A stretch of DNA of 6,261 nt. Source: Acidobacteriota bacterium. GTDB lineage: Bacteria > Acidobacteriota > Vicinamibacteria > Vicinamibacterales > Fen-181. This document shows, in pieces, positions 1 through 5,716 of the stretch. The stretch spans positions 1 through 6,261 of the forward strand of contig PMKG01000363.1 of assembly GCA_003157675.1 (NCBI GenBank). The letters are read 5' to 3'. Every line of letters starts with the position of its first letter. Within the stretch, counting starts at the first letter, position 1. Made by a program: the position numbers and the translations under genes. Under the pieces are notes generated by a model. It made no database searches and had not been told where the DNA came from. It saw only the letters and a program-made list of their open reading frames with translations.

Positions 1-123
1 TACCTGAAGTACCAGAACCGCCGCGCCGATTACGTGGGCGCCTGGTGGAACGTCGTCAACTGGGCGGAGATCGACAAGCGCCTGAAGTCGTCCGCCGGAC
101 GGAAGCTGGCGGCAGGCGCCTGA
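1..123 (+). CDS. Fe/Mn superoxide dismutase, C-terminal fragment (5' end outside window)
   Basis: Forty codons in frame 1 end at a TGA at 121-123. The peptide begins YLKYQNRRADYVGAWW and continues NVVNWAEIDKRL. This is the conserved C-terminal block of iron/manganese superoxide dismutases, which directly follows the metal-binding DVWEHAY motif; that motif lies just left of the window. The family converts superoxide to hydrogen peroxide and oxygen, normally in the cytoplasm. The last dozen residues (SSAGRKLAAGA) are a non-conserved tail. The fragment cannot show whether iron or manganese is used, so no sodA/sodB symbol is given. The gene converges on phhA, with a GC-rich hairpin between them, so it probably belongs to a different transcription unit. 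The family call rests on a short but distinctive stretch. Confidence 0.85.
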   Translation, partial: YLKYQNRRADYVGAWWNVVNWAEIDKRLKSSAGRKLAAGA

Positions 124-144
124 GGCGCTGCCGCCGCTCGCGGG

Positions 145-178
145 CGGACACGGGGGCCGGCCGTCCGGCCCCCGTCCG
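145..178. terminator. GC-rich hairpin between convergent genes, probable bidirectional terminator
   Basis: Bases 150-160 (ACGGGGGCCGG) and 165-175 (CCGGCCCCCGT) form a perfect 11-bp stem with a 4-base loop (CCGT). An alternative fold adds CGGA (145-148) paired with TCCG (175-178), bulging two bases. It lies 21 bp after the superoxide dismutase stop and 5 bp before the phhA stop, where a shared terminator would be expected. Neither side has a real T tract, so this is not a canonical intrinsic terminator. Termination is inferred from the stem strength and position. Confidence 0.6.
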
Positions 179-183
179 TTCCG

Positions 184-1065
184 CTAGGCGTCTCCCTGCA
201 GCGGGACGCCAAATCTCTGCACCAGAGTCTCCACCTCGTTCCTCAGGAATCCGAGCGACGGGATGACGAACAGCAGGTCCTGCATCCGCGACGAATCGTA
301 ATCGGTTTCGATCACCTCGGTGGTTCTGAACGGACGCCGCTCGACATCGGGTGAGAACAACGAGTTGGGAATCTCGCCGATCGACGAGAGAATGCCGGCA
401 CCGAACACCTTGGTTTCGCCCTCTTGCTCGATCAGCCCGAACTCGATCGAGAACCAGCTGAGCCGCTTCAGCGCCAGCACCTTGTCGCCGGTGGGCACGG
501 TGACGGCCGCCCGCCCGATGAGCGTGAGCAGCGACGCGTAGTCGCGGTTCAGAAGCGGCGGCACATGGCCCAGGCAGTCGTGGATCATGTCCGGCTCCGG
601 CGTGAACTCGGGCTTCGAGCCATGCCTGATGAACTGCGTCACCGGAAAGCCACGCTCTGCGATGTACGAGTAGAAAGTCCGGTATGGAATGGGTCCCTCG
701 GCCGGGACCAGGTGCATGCCGCTGACCTGCTGCAGGTGCCCGCTCAGGTGGCGCAGCTGCGGAATGCGATCTTCGCTGATCTTCAGTTCCCGCTTCGCTC
801 TCAGATACACGCCGCTCGCGTGGCGCACGTGGAGCTCGTCGAGCCTCGGCGTCACCTGGCGCCAGATGCGCTCCTCTTCATCGGTGTAGTCGATGAGCGG
901 CGGAGGCTGATGGCCGACCCGGGCAGCCCGGCACGAGGCGAAGAGCTCGTGGCGGCGCCGAATGTATCCGTCGTCGCCAAGCCCCGGATGGCCGGGCTCG
1001 AGCTCGAGGCGGTCAATGTCGGGAGGATTGCGGTAGACATCCATGTCGAGAGCTGTTTGGTCCAT
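184..1065 (-). CDS. phhA: Phenylalanine 4-hydroxylase (aromatic amino acid hydroxylase)
   Basis: This 293-aa protein is a pterin-dependent, non-haem iron monooxygenase that converts phenylalanine to tyrosine in the cytoplasm, feeding the divergent homogentisate genes. The catalytic core is complete: PLIDYTDEEERIW near residues 56-68, the iron motif FTPEPDMIHDCLGHVPPL with ligands H162 and H167, and WFSIEFGL with the third ligand E208. GAGILSSIGEI (about 222-232) matches the conserved core segment of animal phenylalanine and tyrosine hydroxylases. There is no N-terminal ACT regulatory domain, as is usual in bacteria. The frame stays open to 1170, but ATG at 1065 is chosen: it has GGAGAG four bases upstream, and the core does not need the upstream residues. 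Tryptophan or tyrosine hydroxylase activity cannot be excluded by eye; the neighbours favour phenylalanine. No pterin dehydratase (phhB) gene is visible in the window. Confidence 0.93.
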   Translation of the reverse strand: MDQTALDMDVYRNPPDIDRLELEPGHPGLGDDGYIRRRHELFASCRAARVGHQPPPLIDYTDEEERIWRQVTPRLDELHVRHASGVYLRAKRELKISEDRIPQLRHLSGHLQQVSGMHLVPAEGPIPYRTFYSYIAERGFPVTQFIRHGSKPEFTPEPDMIHDCLGHVPPLLNRDYASLLTLIGRAAVTVPTGDKVLALKRLSWFSIEFGLIEQEGETKVFGAGILSSIGEIPNSLFSPDVERRPFRTTEVIETDYDSSRMQDLLFVIPSLGFLRNEVETLVQRFGVPLQGDA

Positions 1066-1069
1066 GACT

Positions 1070-1083
1070 CTCTCCATCCTCCT
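1070..1083 (-). promoter_or_regulatory. Ribosome-binding region that decides the phhA start
   Basis: Reading the minus strand, AGGAGG (1083-1078) is followed immediately by ATG (1077-1075), then GGAGAG (1075-1070), four bases and ATG (1065-1063), in the same frame. AGGAGG touches the first ATG, too close to serve it, while GGAGAG is suitably spaced for the second. The second ATG is therefore the better start; using the first would add four residues (MERV). Confidence 0.55.
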
Positions 1084-1115
1084 ACAGTAGCGCAGAGATG
1101 CGACCGGCGGTAGCC

Positions 1116-1129
1116 CTTGGCGGACCAAG
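1116..1129. promoter_or_regulatory. Short inverted repeat, possible operator
   Basis: CTTGG-CGGA-CCAAG is a perfect 5-bp dyad with a 4-base centre, placed about 50 bp from phhA and 61 bp from hppD. A dimeric regulator shared by both directions could bind it, but the arms are short and could arise by chance. No regulator gene is present in the window to link it to. Confidence 0.25.
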
Positions 1130-1190
1130 CTTCTCCGCGTTATGGCGCCTGCAAGCCGTGCTGCTATCATGCAAGGAAGGGGACCCCACC

Positions 1191-2279
1191 ATGGAAGAGA
1201 ACCCTCTGAAGCTGAGGAAGATCCACCACATTCAGTTCTGGGTGGGTAACGCGCTCCAGGCGGCCGAGTATTACCGGCGTGCGTTCGGCTTCACGCGCTT
1301 CGCCTACGCCGGCCTCGAGACCGGCCAGCGCTCCCTGGCGTCGCACGCCTTGCGGCAGGGCACGATCCGGCTGGTCATGTCGTCGCCACTCACCGCGGAC
1401 CACCCGGCCTCCGGCCACATGGCGCGGCATGGCGACGGCGTCCGCGACATCGCCTTCGAAGTTGACGACGCCGAAGCGGCATTCCGCGAGGCCGTGAGAC
1501 GGGGCGCTGTGGCGGCGATCGAACCGCACGAGGAATCCGACGAGCACGGCGCGATCCGGCGCGCCGCCATCCATACCTACGGCGAGACCCTTCACTCGTT
1601 CATCTCGCTGCACGGCTACGCGGGCCCGTTCCTCCCCGGCTACCGCGAGCAGCTGGTCGAAGGCTCCGACGCCGGACTGCTGCGGGTCGACCACGTCGTG
1701 GGCAACGTCGAACTCGGGAAGATGAACGAGTGGGCCACCTGGTACTCCGACGTGCTGGGGTTCAAGCGCTACGTCACGTTCGAGGACAAGGACATCTCGA
1801 CCGAGTACAGCGCCCTGATGAGCATCGTGATGTCCGATGGCTCGTACGCGATCAAGTTCCCGATCAACGAGCCGGCACCCGGCCGCAGGAAGAGTCAGAT
1901 CGACGAGTACCTCGACTTCTACGGCGGGCCCGGCGTGCAGCACATCGCGATGCTGACGACCGACATCACCCGCACCGTCAGGACGCTCGGTGGCGGCGGC
2001 GTGCCCTTCCTCTCCGTCCCGCGAAGCTACTACGAGTCGATGTCGGAGCGCGTCGGCCAGTTCGACGAGAGAGTGGACACCGTCCGCGATCTCGGCATCC
2101 TCGTCGACCGCGACGAGGAAGGCTACCTGCTGCAACTCTTCACCAAGCCCGTCGAAGATCGACCGACGCTGTTCTTCGAGGTGATCCAGCGGAAGGGGAG
2201 TCGCGGCTTCGGGAAAGGGAACTTCAAGGCGCTCTTTGAGGCCATCGAGCGCGAGCAGGCGCTTCGCGGAAACCTGTGA
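1191..2279 (+). CDS. hppD: 4-hydroxyphenylpyruvate dioxygenase
   Basis: This 362-aa cytoplasmic enzyme oxidatively decarboxylates and rearranges 4-hydroxyphenylpyruvate to homogentisate using Fe(II) and O2. It shows the two-domain vicinal-oxygen-chelate fold: an N-terminal half beginning KIHHIQFWVGNALQAAEYY and a catalytic C-terminal half beginning near residue 163. The iron ligands are H168 (LLRVDHVVGNVE), H251 (GVQHIAML) and E330 (LFFEVIQRKG). Substrate-pocket segments PINEPAPG, SQIDEYLDFYGG, YLLQLFTKP and GFGKGNFKALF are intact. The C-terminus, EREQALRGNL, is strikingly like the animal enzyme and unlike the Pseudomonas type. ATG 1191 is chosen because AAGGAAGGGG lies 8 bases upstream and the homologous N-terminus starts there, although the frame is open from 1098. 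It is the first gene of a four-gene run, with a 12-bp gap to hmgA. The length is normal for the family. Confidence 0.96.
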   Translation: MEENPLKLRKIHHIQFWVGNALQAAEYYRRAFGFTRFAYAGLETGQRSLASHALRQGTIRLVMSSPLTADHPASGHMARHGDGVRDIAFEVDDAEAAFREAVRRGAVAAIEPHEESDEHGAIRRAAIHTYGETLHSFISLHGYAGPFLPGYREQLVEGSDAGLLRVDHVVGNVELGKMNEWATWYSDVLGFKRYVTFEDKDISTEYSALMSIVMSDGSYAIKFPINEPAPGRRKSQIDEYLDFYGGPGVQHIAMLTTDITRTVRTLGGGGVPFLSVPRSYYESMSERVGQFDERVDTVRDLGILVDRDEEGYLLQLFTKPVEDRPTLFFEVIQRKGSRGFGKGNFKALFEAIEREQALRGNL

Positions 2280-2291
2280 CTGGAGTGAGAC

Positions 2292-3455
2292 GTGCCTACC
2301 TACCTTCAGATGGGGAAGATCCCACGCAAGCGGCACACGGTCTTCCGTCAGCCGGACGGGACGCTGTACGCCGAAGAACTGATGGGCAACAAGGGGTTCG
2401 AAGGTCTCTCGTCGCTGATCTATCACGTGCGCCCGCCGACGCGCGTCCGCCGGGTGCGGACGGTGAAGAACCTCGCCTGGGAGGGTGAAGACGGACGGCA
2501 GCCCTTCCATCACCGGCATTTCCGCACGGCCCGGCTGCCGGAAACCGGCAGCGCCACGCTCGACCGGATTCCTCTCCTCTACAACGGCGACGTGGCGATG
2601 TCGTTCGTCGCGCCCCAGCAGGACGAAGACGTCTTCTATCGCAACGCGCAGGGAGACGAGATCGTCTACGTCAGCGAGGGTTCGGGCACCCTCGAGTCGC
2701 TGCTCGGGAACCTCGAGTTCGGCAAGGGCGACTACCTCGTGGTGCCCCGGGGCATCGTCCACCGGTACAGGTTCCGGTCGAGGCCGGTCCGGCTGCTCGT
2801 GATCGAGAGCGTCGGCGACGTCCGAACGCCGAAGCGCTATCGCAACGAGCACGGCCAGCTGCTCGAGCACGCCCCGTACTCGGAGCGCGACATCCGGCAC
2901 CCTGCCTCGATCGAGACGCACGACGAGCAAGGCGATTTCCCGATCCTCATCAAGAAGGGCAACGAGATCATCGAGTGCGTCCTCGACCACCACCCTTTCG
3001 ACGTCGTCGGGTGGGACGGCTACTACTATCCCTGGGCGCTGAACATCGCCGATTTCGAACCCCGCGTCGGCCGGTTCCACCTCCCGCCGCCGGTGCACCA
3101 GACGTTCGAGGGCGACGGCTTCGTGGTCTGTTCGTTCTGCCCCAGGCCGTACGACTTCGATCCGACCGCGGTCCCGGTGCCCTACAATCACTCCAACGTG
3201 ATGTCCGACGAGGTGATCTACTACGCGAGCTCGGAGTTCATGAGCCGCAAGGGCATCGAGTACGGCTCGATCACGCTGCATCCGGACGGGATCCCGCACG
3301 GGCCCCACCCGGGACGCGTCGAGCAGTCGCTCGGCCAGAAGCGCACCGACGAACTGGCGGTCATGCTCGACAGCTTCCGTCCGCTGCGCGCGTCGAAGCA
3401 GGCGATCTCGGTGGAGGATCAGGGGTATCCCACATCGTGGCTGGACGAGCCGTGA
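2292..3455 (+). CDS. hmgA: Homogentisate 1,2-dioxygenase
   Basis: This 387-aa cupin-fold Fe(II) enzyme opens the ring of homogentisate to give maleylacetoacetate. The start is GTG at 2292, with GGAG six bases upstream; the N-terminus (YLQMGKIPRKRHTVFRQPDG) matches the short, non-proteobacterial branch of the family. A cupin motif appears at about 122-160 (GDEIVYVSEGSGTLES, then DYLVVPRGIVHRYRF). Further on are FDVVGWDGYYYPW (236-248), PVHQTFEG with a probable catalytic base H269, YNHSNVMSDEV with ligand H300, and the signature GIPHGPHPG with ligand H336. H300 and H336 are 36 residues apart, as are human H335 and H371. The acidic ligand is ambiguous: D306 aligns with human E341, while E307 is one residue later. 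At 387 residues it is shorter than the roughly 440-aa classical enzymes. Its stop overlaps the next start (GTGA). Confidence 0.93.
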   Translation: MPTYLQMGKIPRKRHTVFRQPDGTLYAEELMGNKGFEGLSSLIYHVRPPTRVRRVRTVKNLAWEGEDGRQPFHHRHFRTARLPETGSATLDRIPLLYNGDVAMSFVAPQQDEDVFYRNAQGDEIVYVSEGSGTLESLLGNLEFGKGDYLVVPRGIVHRYRFRSRPVRLLVIESVGDVRTPKRYRNEHGQLLEHAPYSERDIRHPASIETHDEQGDFPILIKKGNEIIECVLDHHPFDVVGWDGYYYPWALNIADFEPRVGRFHLPPPVHQTFEGDGFVVCSFCPRPYDFDPTAVPVPYNHSNVMSDEVIYYASSEFMSRKGIEYGSITLHPDGIPHGPHPGRVEQSLGQKRTDELAVMLDSFRPLRASKQAISVEDQGYPTSWLDEP

Positions 3456-4357
3456 GCACCAGCACCGCCCGCGCCCTGCTCGGTTCGCTTGTCGACTACG
3501 CGGGGCTGTTTCCGCCCGCGGAACTGCAGATGCCCGCCGCCGTGGCCCGCTATGCCTCGTGCCGAAGCGGGAGCGACGCGTGGATGCTGGGGAGGTTCGT
3601 CCTTCCGCTGGGCCGGCTCGGGGAGTTCGACCGCGCTCTCGGCGAACGTCCTGCCGGGGACCGGGTGACGCCGTGGCCGCTCGTGGTCATTGGCGACGGG
3701 ACCCTCGACGCCGACGCGAAGACGATCGTCGGCTTCAATGAGCGGCGCGGGCGCGAGGACGGGCCGGACGCTAGGATCGAAGCCATCGACCTGAAAGTCG
3801 GCAGCCTCGACGACGTCGCCCGCACGGCCGACGTCCAGATCGGCTCGGTGGAGCTGTTCTTCGAAATCGGCACCGGGGTTGACCCGTCGGAGATGCTCGC
3901 GGCCGTGGCCAGCGTCGGGGGCCGCGCGAAGATCCGGACCGGTGGCGTCACGGCGGACCTGTTTCCGGCGGCTCGCGATCTGGGGCGCTTCCTCGAGGTG
4001 TGCGCGGCGGAAGACGTCGCGTTCAAGGCGACGGCGGGTCTGCACCATCCGCTCCGATCGGCGCATCAGGCGACGGCCGACGAACGCGCGCCGACGGTCA
4101 TGATGCACGGCTTCCTGAATCTCTTTCTCGCGGCGATCCTGGCATACAGCCACCGGGCTCGCGCGGAGTCGCTCGAGTCGGTGCTCGACGAGGAGTCGCC
4201 TGGCGCGTTCGTGTTCGACGACGCAGGCGTCGATGTCAAGGGCCATCGCCTGGCGTGCGAGGAAATCGCGTCGGCGCGGGAGTCGTTCGCTCTTTCGTTC
4301 GGCTCGTGCTCGTTCGACGAGCCCACCTCGGATCTGAGGAGGCTCGGCATCATTTGA
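3452..4357 (+). CDS. Unrecognised conserved-looking protein in the homogentisate operon, candidate accessory enzyme
   Basis: This 301-aa soluble protein has no assigned function that I can name. GTG 3452 overlaps the hmgA TGA by four bases (GTGA), implying translational coupling; GTG 3437 would add five residues. Its composition and GC-rich wobble use look like its neighbours, so it is a real gene. Visible motifs are LVDYAGLFPPAELQMP (13-28), AWMLGRFVLPLGRL (43-56), VELFFEIG (133-140), GRAKIRTGGVTADLFPAA (157-174), AFKATAGLHHPLR (190-202) and MMHGFLNLFLAAIL (217-230). Strand-like segments ending in E138, K160 and K192 suggest a beta/alpha-barrel, and KIRTGG and FKATAG loosely recall lysine-bearing strands of class I aldolases. 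No signal peptide or glutathione-transferase features are seen. Its place between hmgA and fahA is where the maleylacetoacetate isomerase is expected, so it may replace MaiA. That role is inference only. Confidence 0.88.
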   Translation: MSTSTARALLGSLVDYAGLFPPAELQMPAAVARYASCRSGSDAWMLGRFVLPLGRLGEFDRALGERPAGDRVTPWPLVVIGDGTLDADAKTIVGFNERRGREDGPDARIEAIDLKVGSLDDVARTADVQIGSVELFFEIGTGVDPSEMLAAVASVGGRAKIRTGGVTADLFPAARDLGRFLEVCAAEDVAFKATAGLHHPLRSAHQATADERAPTVMMHGFLNLFLAAILAYSHRARAESLESVLDEESPGAFVFDDAGVDVKGHRLACEEIASARESFALSFGSCSFDEPTSDLRRLGII

Positions 4358-4370
4358 CCGGGCCCCCCGG
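4358..4370 (+). other. Small GC hairpin in the 25-bp gap before fahA
   Basis: CCGGG-CCC-CCCGG forms a 5-bp stem with a 3-base loop immediately after the stop of the preceding gene. It is too small, and lacks a T run, to be a confident terminator. It could slow ribosomes or RNA polymerase, or protect an mRNA end within the operon. Confidence 0.25.
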
Positions 4371-4382
4371 CCGGATCAGGAT

Positions 4383-5702
4383 ATGAACCGCACGCTCGAT
4401 TCCTCTCGAACCAGCTGGCTGGAATCCGCCAGTTCGCGGTCCACGGACTTTCCGATCCAGAACCTGCCGTTCGGCGTGTTCAGGCGCGCCGGCGCGAGCG
4501 GGCCGGGCACGATTGGCGTCGCCATCGGCGACCGGATCCTCGATGTCGCCGGCTGCCAGCGCGACGCGCTGCTCGAGGACCTGCCCGGGCGCGTCCAACG
4601 GGCCTGCCTGGAACCGGCGCTCAACGCCCTCATGTCGCTGCCGCGCGGGGAGGTGACGGCGCTGCGCGAGCGCCTGAGCGATGTGCTCGCGGAAGGGACG
4701 GCCCAGCCGCGCGAGCGCGAGCGCGCGTCACGGTTACTCGTGGCGCAGGGCGAGGCGGAGATGCGGCTGCCGTGCGCGATCGGCGACTACACCGACTTCT
4801 ACGCGTCGATCGATCACGCGACGAACGTGGGGCGATTGTTCCGCCCCGACAACCCGCTGCTGCCGAACTATAAGTGGGTGCCGATCGGCTATCACGGCCG
4901 CGCGTCGTCCATCGTGGTGAGCGGCAGCGAGATTCGTCGCCCGGTCGGGCAGGTGCGGCCCGAGGGCGCCGACCAGCCGCGCGTCGCAGCCAGCGCGCGT
5001 CTGGACTACGAGCTGGAGGTTGGCTGCCTCGTCGGCCAGGGGAACGAGCTGGGGCGGCCGATACCGATCGACGAGGCGCACGACCGCCTCTTCGGACTGT
5101 GCCTCGTGAATGACTGGTCGGCTCGCGACATCCAGCAGTGGGAGTACCAGCCGCTCGGGCCATTCCTGGCCAAGAGTTTCGCCACGACCATCTCGCCCTG
5201 GGTCATCACGCTGGACGCGCTCGAACCGTTCCGCGTCCCGGCCGCGGCGCGGCCCGACGGCGACCCGCAGCCGTTGCCCTACCTCGACAGCGCTAGCAAC
5301 CGGGCTCGGGGAGGCATCGATCTCAGGCTGACAGTTGGCGTGCGGACGCGCAGGATGCGCGAGCTCGGCAGCCCGGTGTCCTGGATGACCGAGTCTGAGT
5401 TCCGGCGGATGTACTGGACGGTCGCGCAGATGGTCGCGCACCACGCCAGCAACGGGTGCAACCTGCGCCCCGGCGACCTCATCGCCAGCGGCACGGTGTC
5501 GGGGCCTTCAGAGCGCGAGCGCGGTTGTCTCCTCGAGCTGACCTCGGGCGGGACCGCACCTCTGACCCTCGACGACGGTGAGACCCGCACGTTCCTCGAG
5601 GACGGCGACGAAGTGGTGATCCGAGGCTCCTGCGAGCGCCAGGGGTTCGTCCGGATCGGCTTCGGCGAGTGCCGGGGAATCCTCACGCCGGCCGAAGGCT
5701 GA
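4383..5702 (+). CDS. fahA: Fumarylacetoacetase
   Basis: This 439-aa cytoplasmic hydrolase cleaves fumarylacetoacetate to fumarate and acetoacetate, the last step of tyrosine catabolism. The N-terminal domain carries RTSWLESA and FPIQNLPFGVF (9-33), typical of the family. In the catalytic domain every key residue of the mouse enzyme has a counterpart: metal ligands D138 (YTDFYASIDHATNVG), E210 and E212 (DYELEVG) and D244 (VNDWSARDIQQWEYQPLG); catalytic H145; R248, Q251 and K264; and T371 and E385 at the same 14-residue spacing as mouse T350 and E364. Length is close to the usual 420-435. ATG 4383 is the only good start. Its Shine-Dalgarno is weak: AGGA ends one base before the ATG and GGA lies 7 bases before it. 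It ends the operon and converges on the next gene after 14 bp. Confidence 0.97.
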   Translation: MNRTLDSSRTSWLESASSRSTDFPIQNLPFGVFRRAGASGPGTIGVAIGDRILDVAGCQRDALLEDLPGRVQRACLEPALNALMSLPRGEVTALRERLSDVLAEGTAQPRERERASRLLVAQGEAEMRLPCAIGDYTDFYASIDHATNVGRLFRPDNPLLPNYKWVPIGYHGRASSIVVSGSEIRRPVGQVRPEGADQPRVAASARLDYELEVGCLVGQGNELGRPIPIDEAHDRLFGLCLVNDWSARDIQQWEYQPLGPFLAKSFATTISPWVITLDALEPFRVPAAARPDGDPQPLPYLDSASNRARGGIDLRLTVGVRTRRMRELGSPVSWMTESEFRRMYWTVAQMVAHHASNGCNLRPGDLIASGTVSGPSERERGCLLELTSGGTAPLTLDDGETRTFLEDGDEVVIRGSCERQGFVRIGFGECRGILTPAEG

Positions 5703-5716
5703 CGGCGGCCCCTCGC

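Larger units (their letters stand above)
1066..1190. promoter_or_regulatory. Divergent intergenic region, expected promoters of phhA and hppD
   Basis: These 125 bp separate the divergent phhA and hppD starts, so both promoters are expected here. No convincing sigma-70 pair is visible. TATCAT at 1165-1170 resembles a -10 box on the + strand, but it sits only about 20 bp before the hppD ATG and has no good -35 partner. A short perfect dyad (1116-1129) near the middle could be an operator. TGCAAG occurs twice, at 1150-1155 and 1170-1175, 20 bp apart. The hppD ribosome site AAGGAAGGGG (1173-1182) forms the right end. The promoter role is inferred from gene layout. Confidence 0.6.

Noticed and set aside
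1107..1127. A possible sigma-54 promoter for phhA on the minus strand (GG, ten bases, GC).
   Set aside because: Only the GG/GC dinucleotides fit. The -24 and -12 elements around them match TGGCAC and TTGCA poorly, and the GG lies inside the CTTGG/CCAAG dyad.
1144..1170. TATCAT (1165-1170) as a -10 box for hppD.
   Set aside because: There is no acceptable -35 at 16-18 bp, and the implied start would cut into the Shine-Dalgarno site. It is mentioned only as a weak resemblance.
1167..3308. A 713-codon open frame on the minus strand, antisense to hppD and hmgA.
   Set aside because: It is a by-product of GC-rich wobble positions. Its sequence is Arg/Val/Asp/Leu-rich with no domain pattern, while the + strand frames carry complete enzyme active sites.
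4708..4728. GCGCGAG-type repetitive stretch.
   Set aside because: It lies inside fahA, where it encodes PRERERAS; it is low-complexity coding sequence rather than a separate repeat element.
5690..5710. GGCCG/CGGCC inverted repeat at the fahA 3' end as a terminator.
   Set aside because: The stem is only 5 bp with an 11-base loop and no T run, partly inside the fahA coding sequence. Such matches are frequent in GC-rich DNA.
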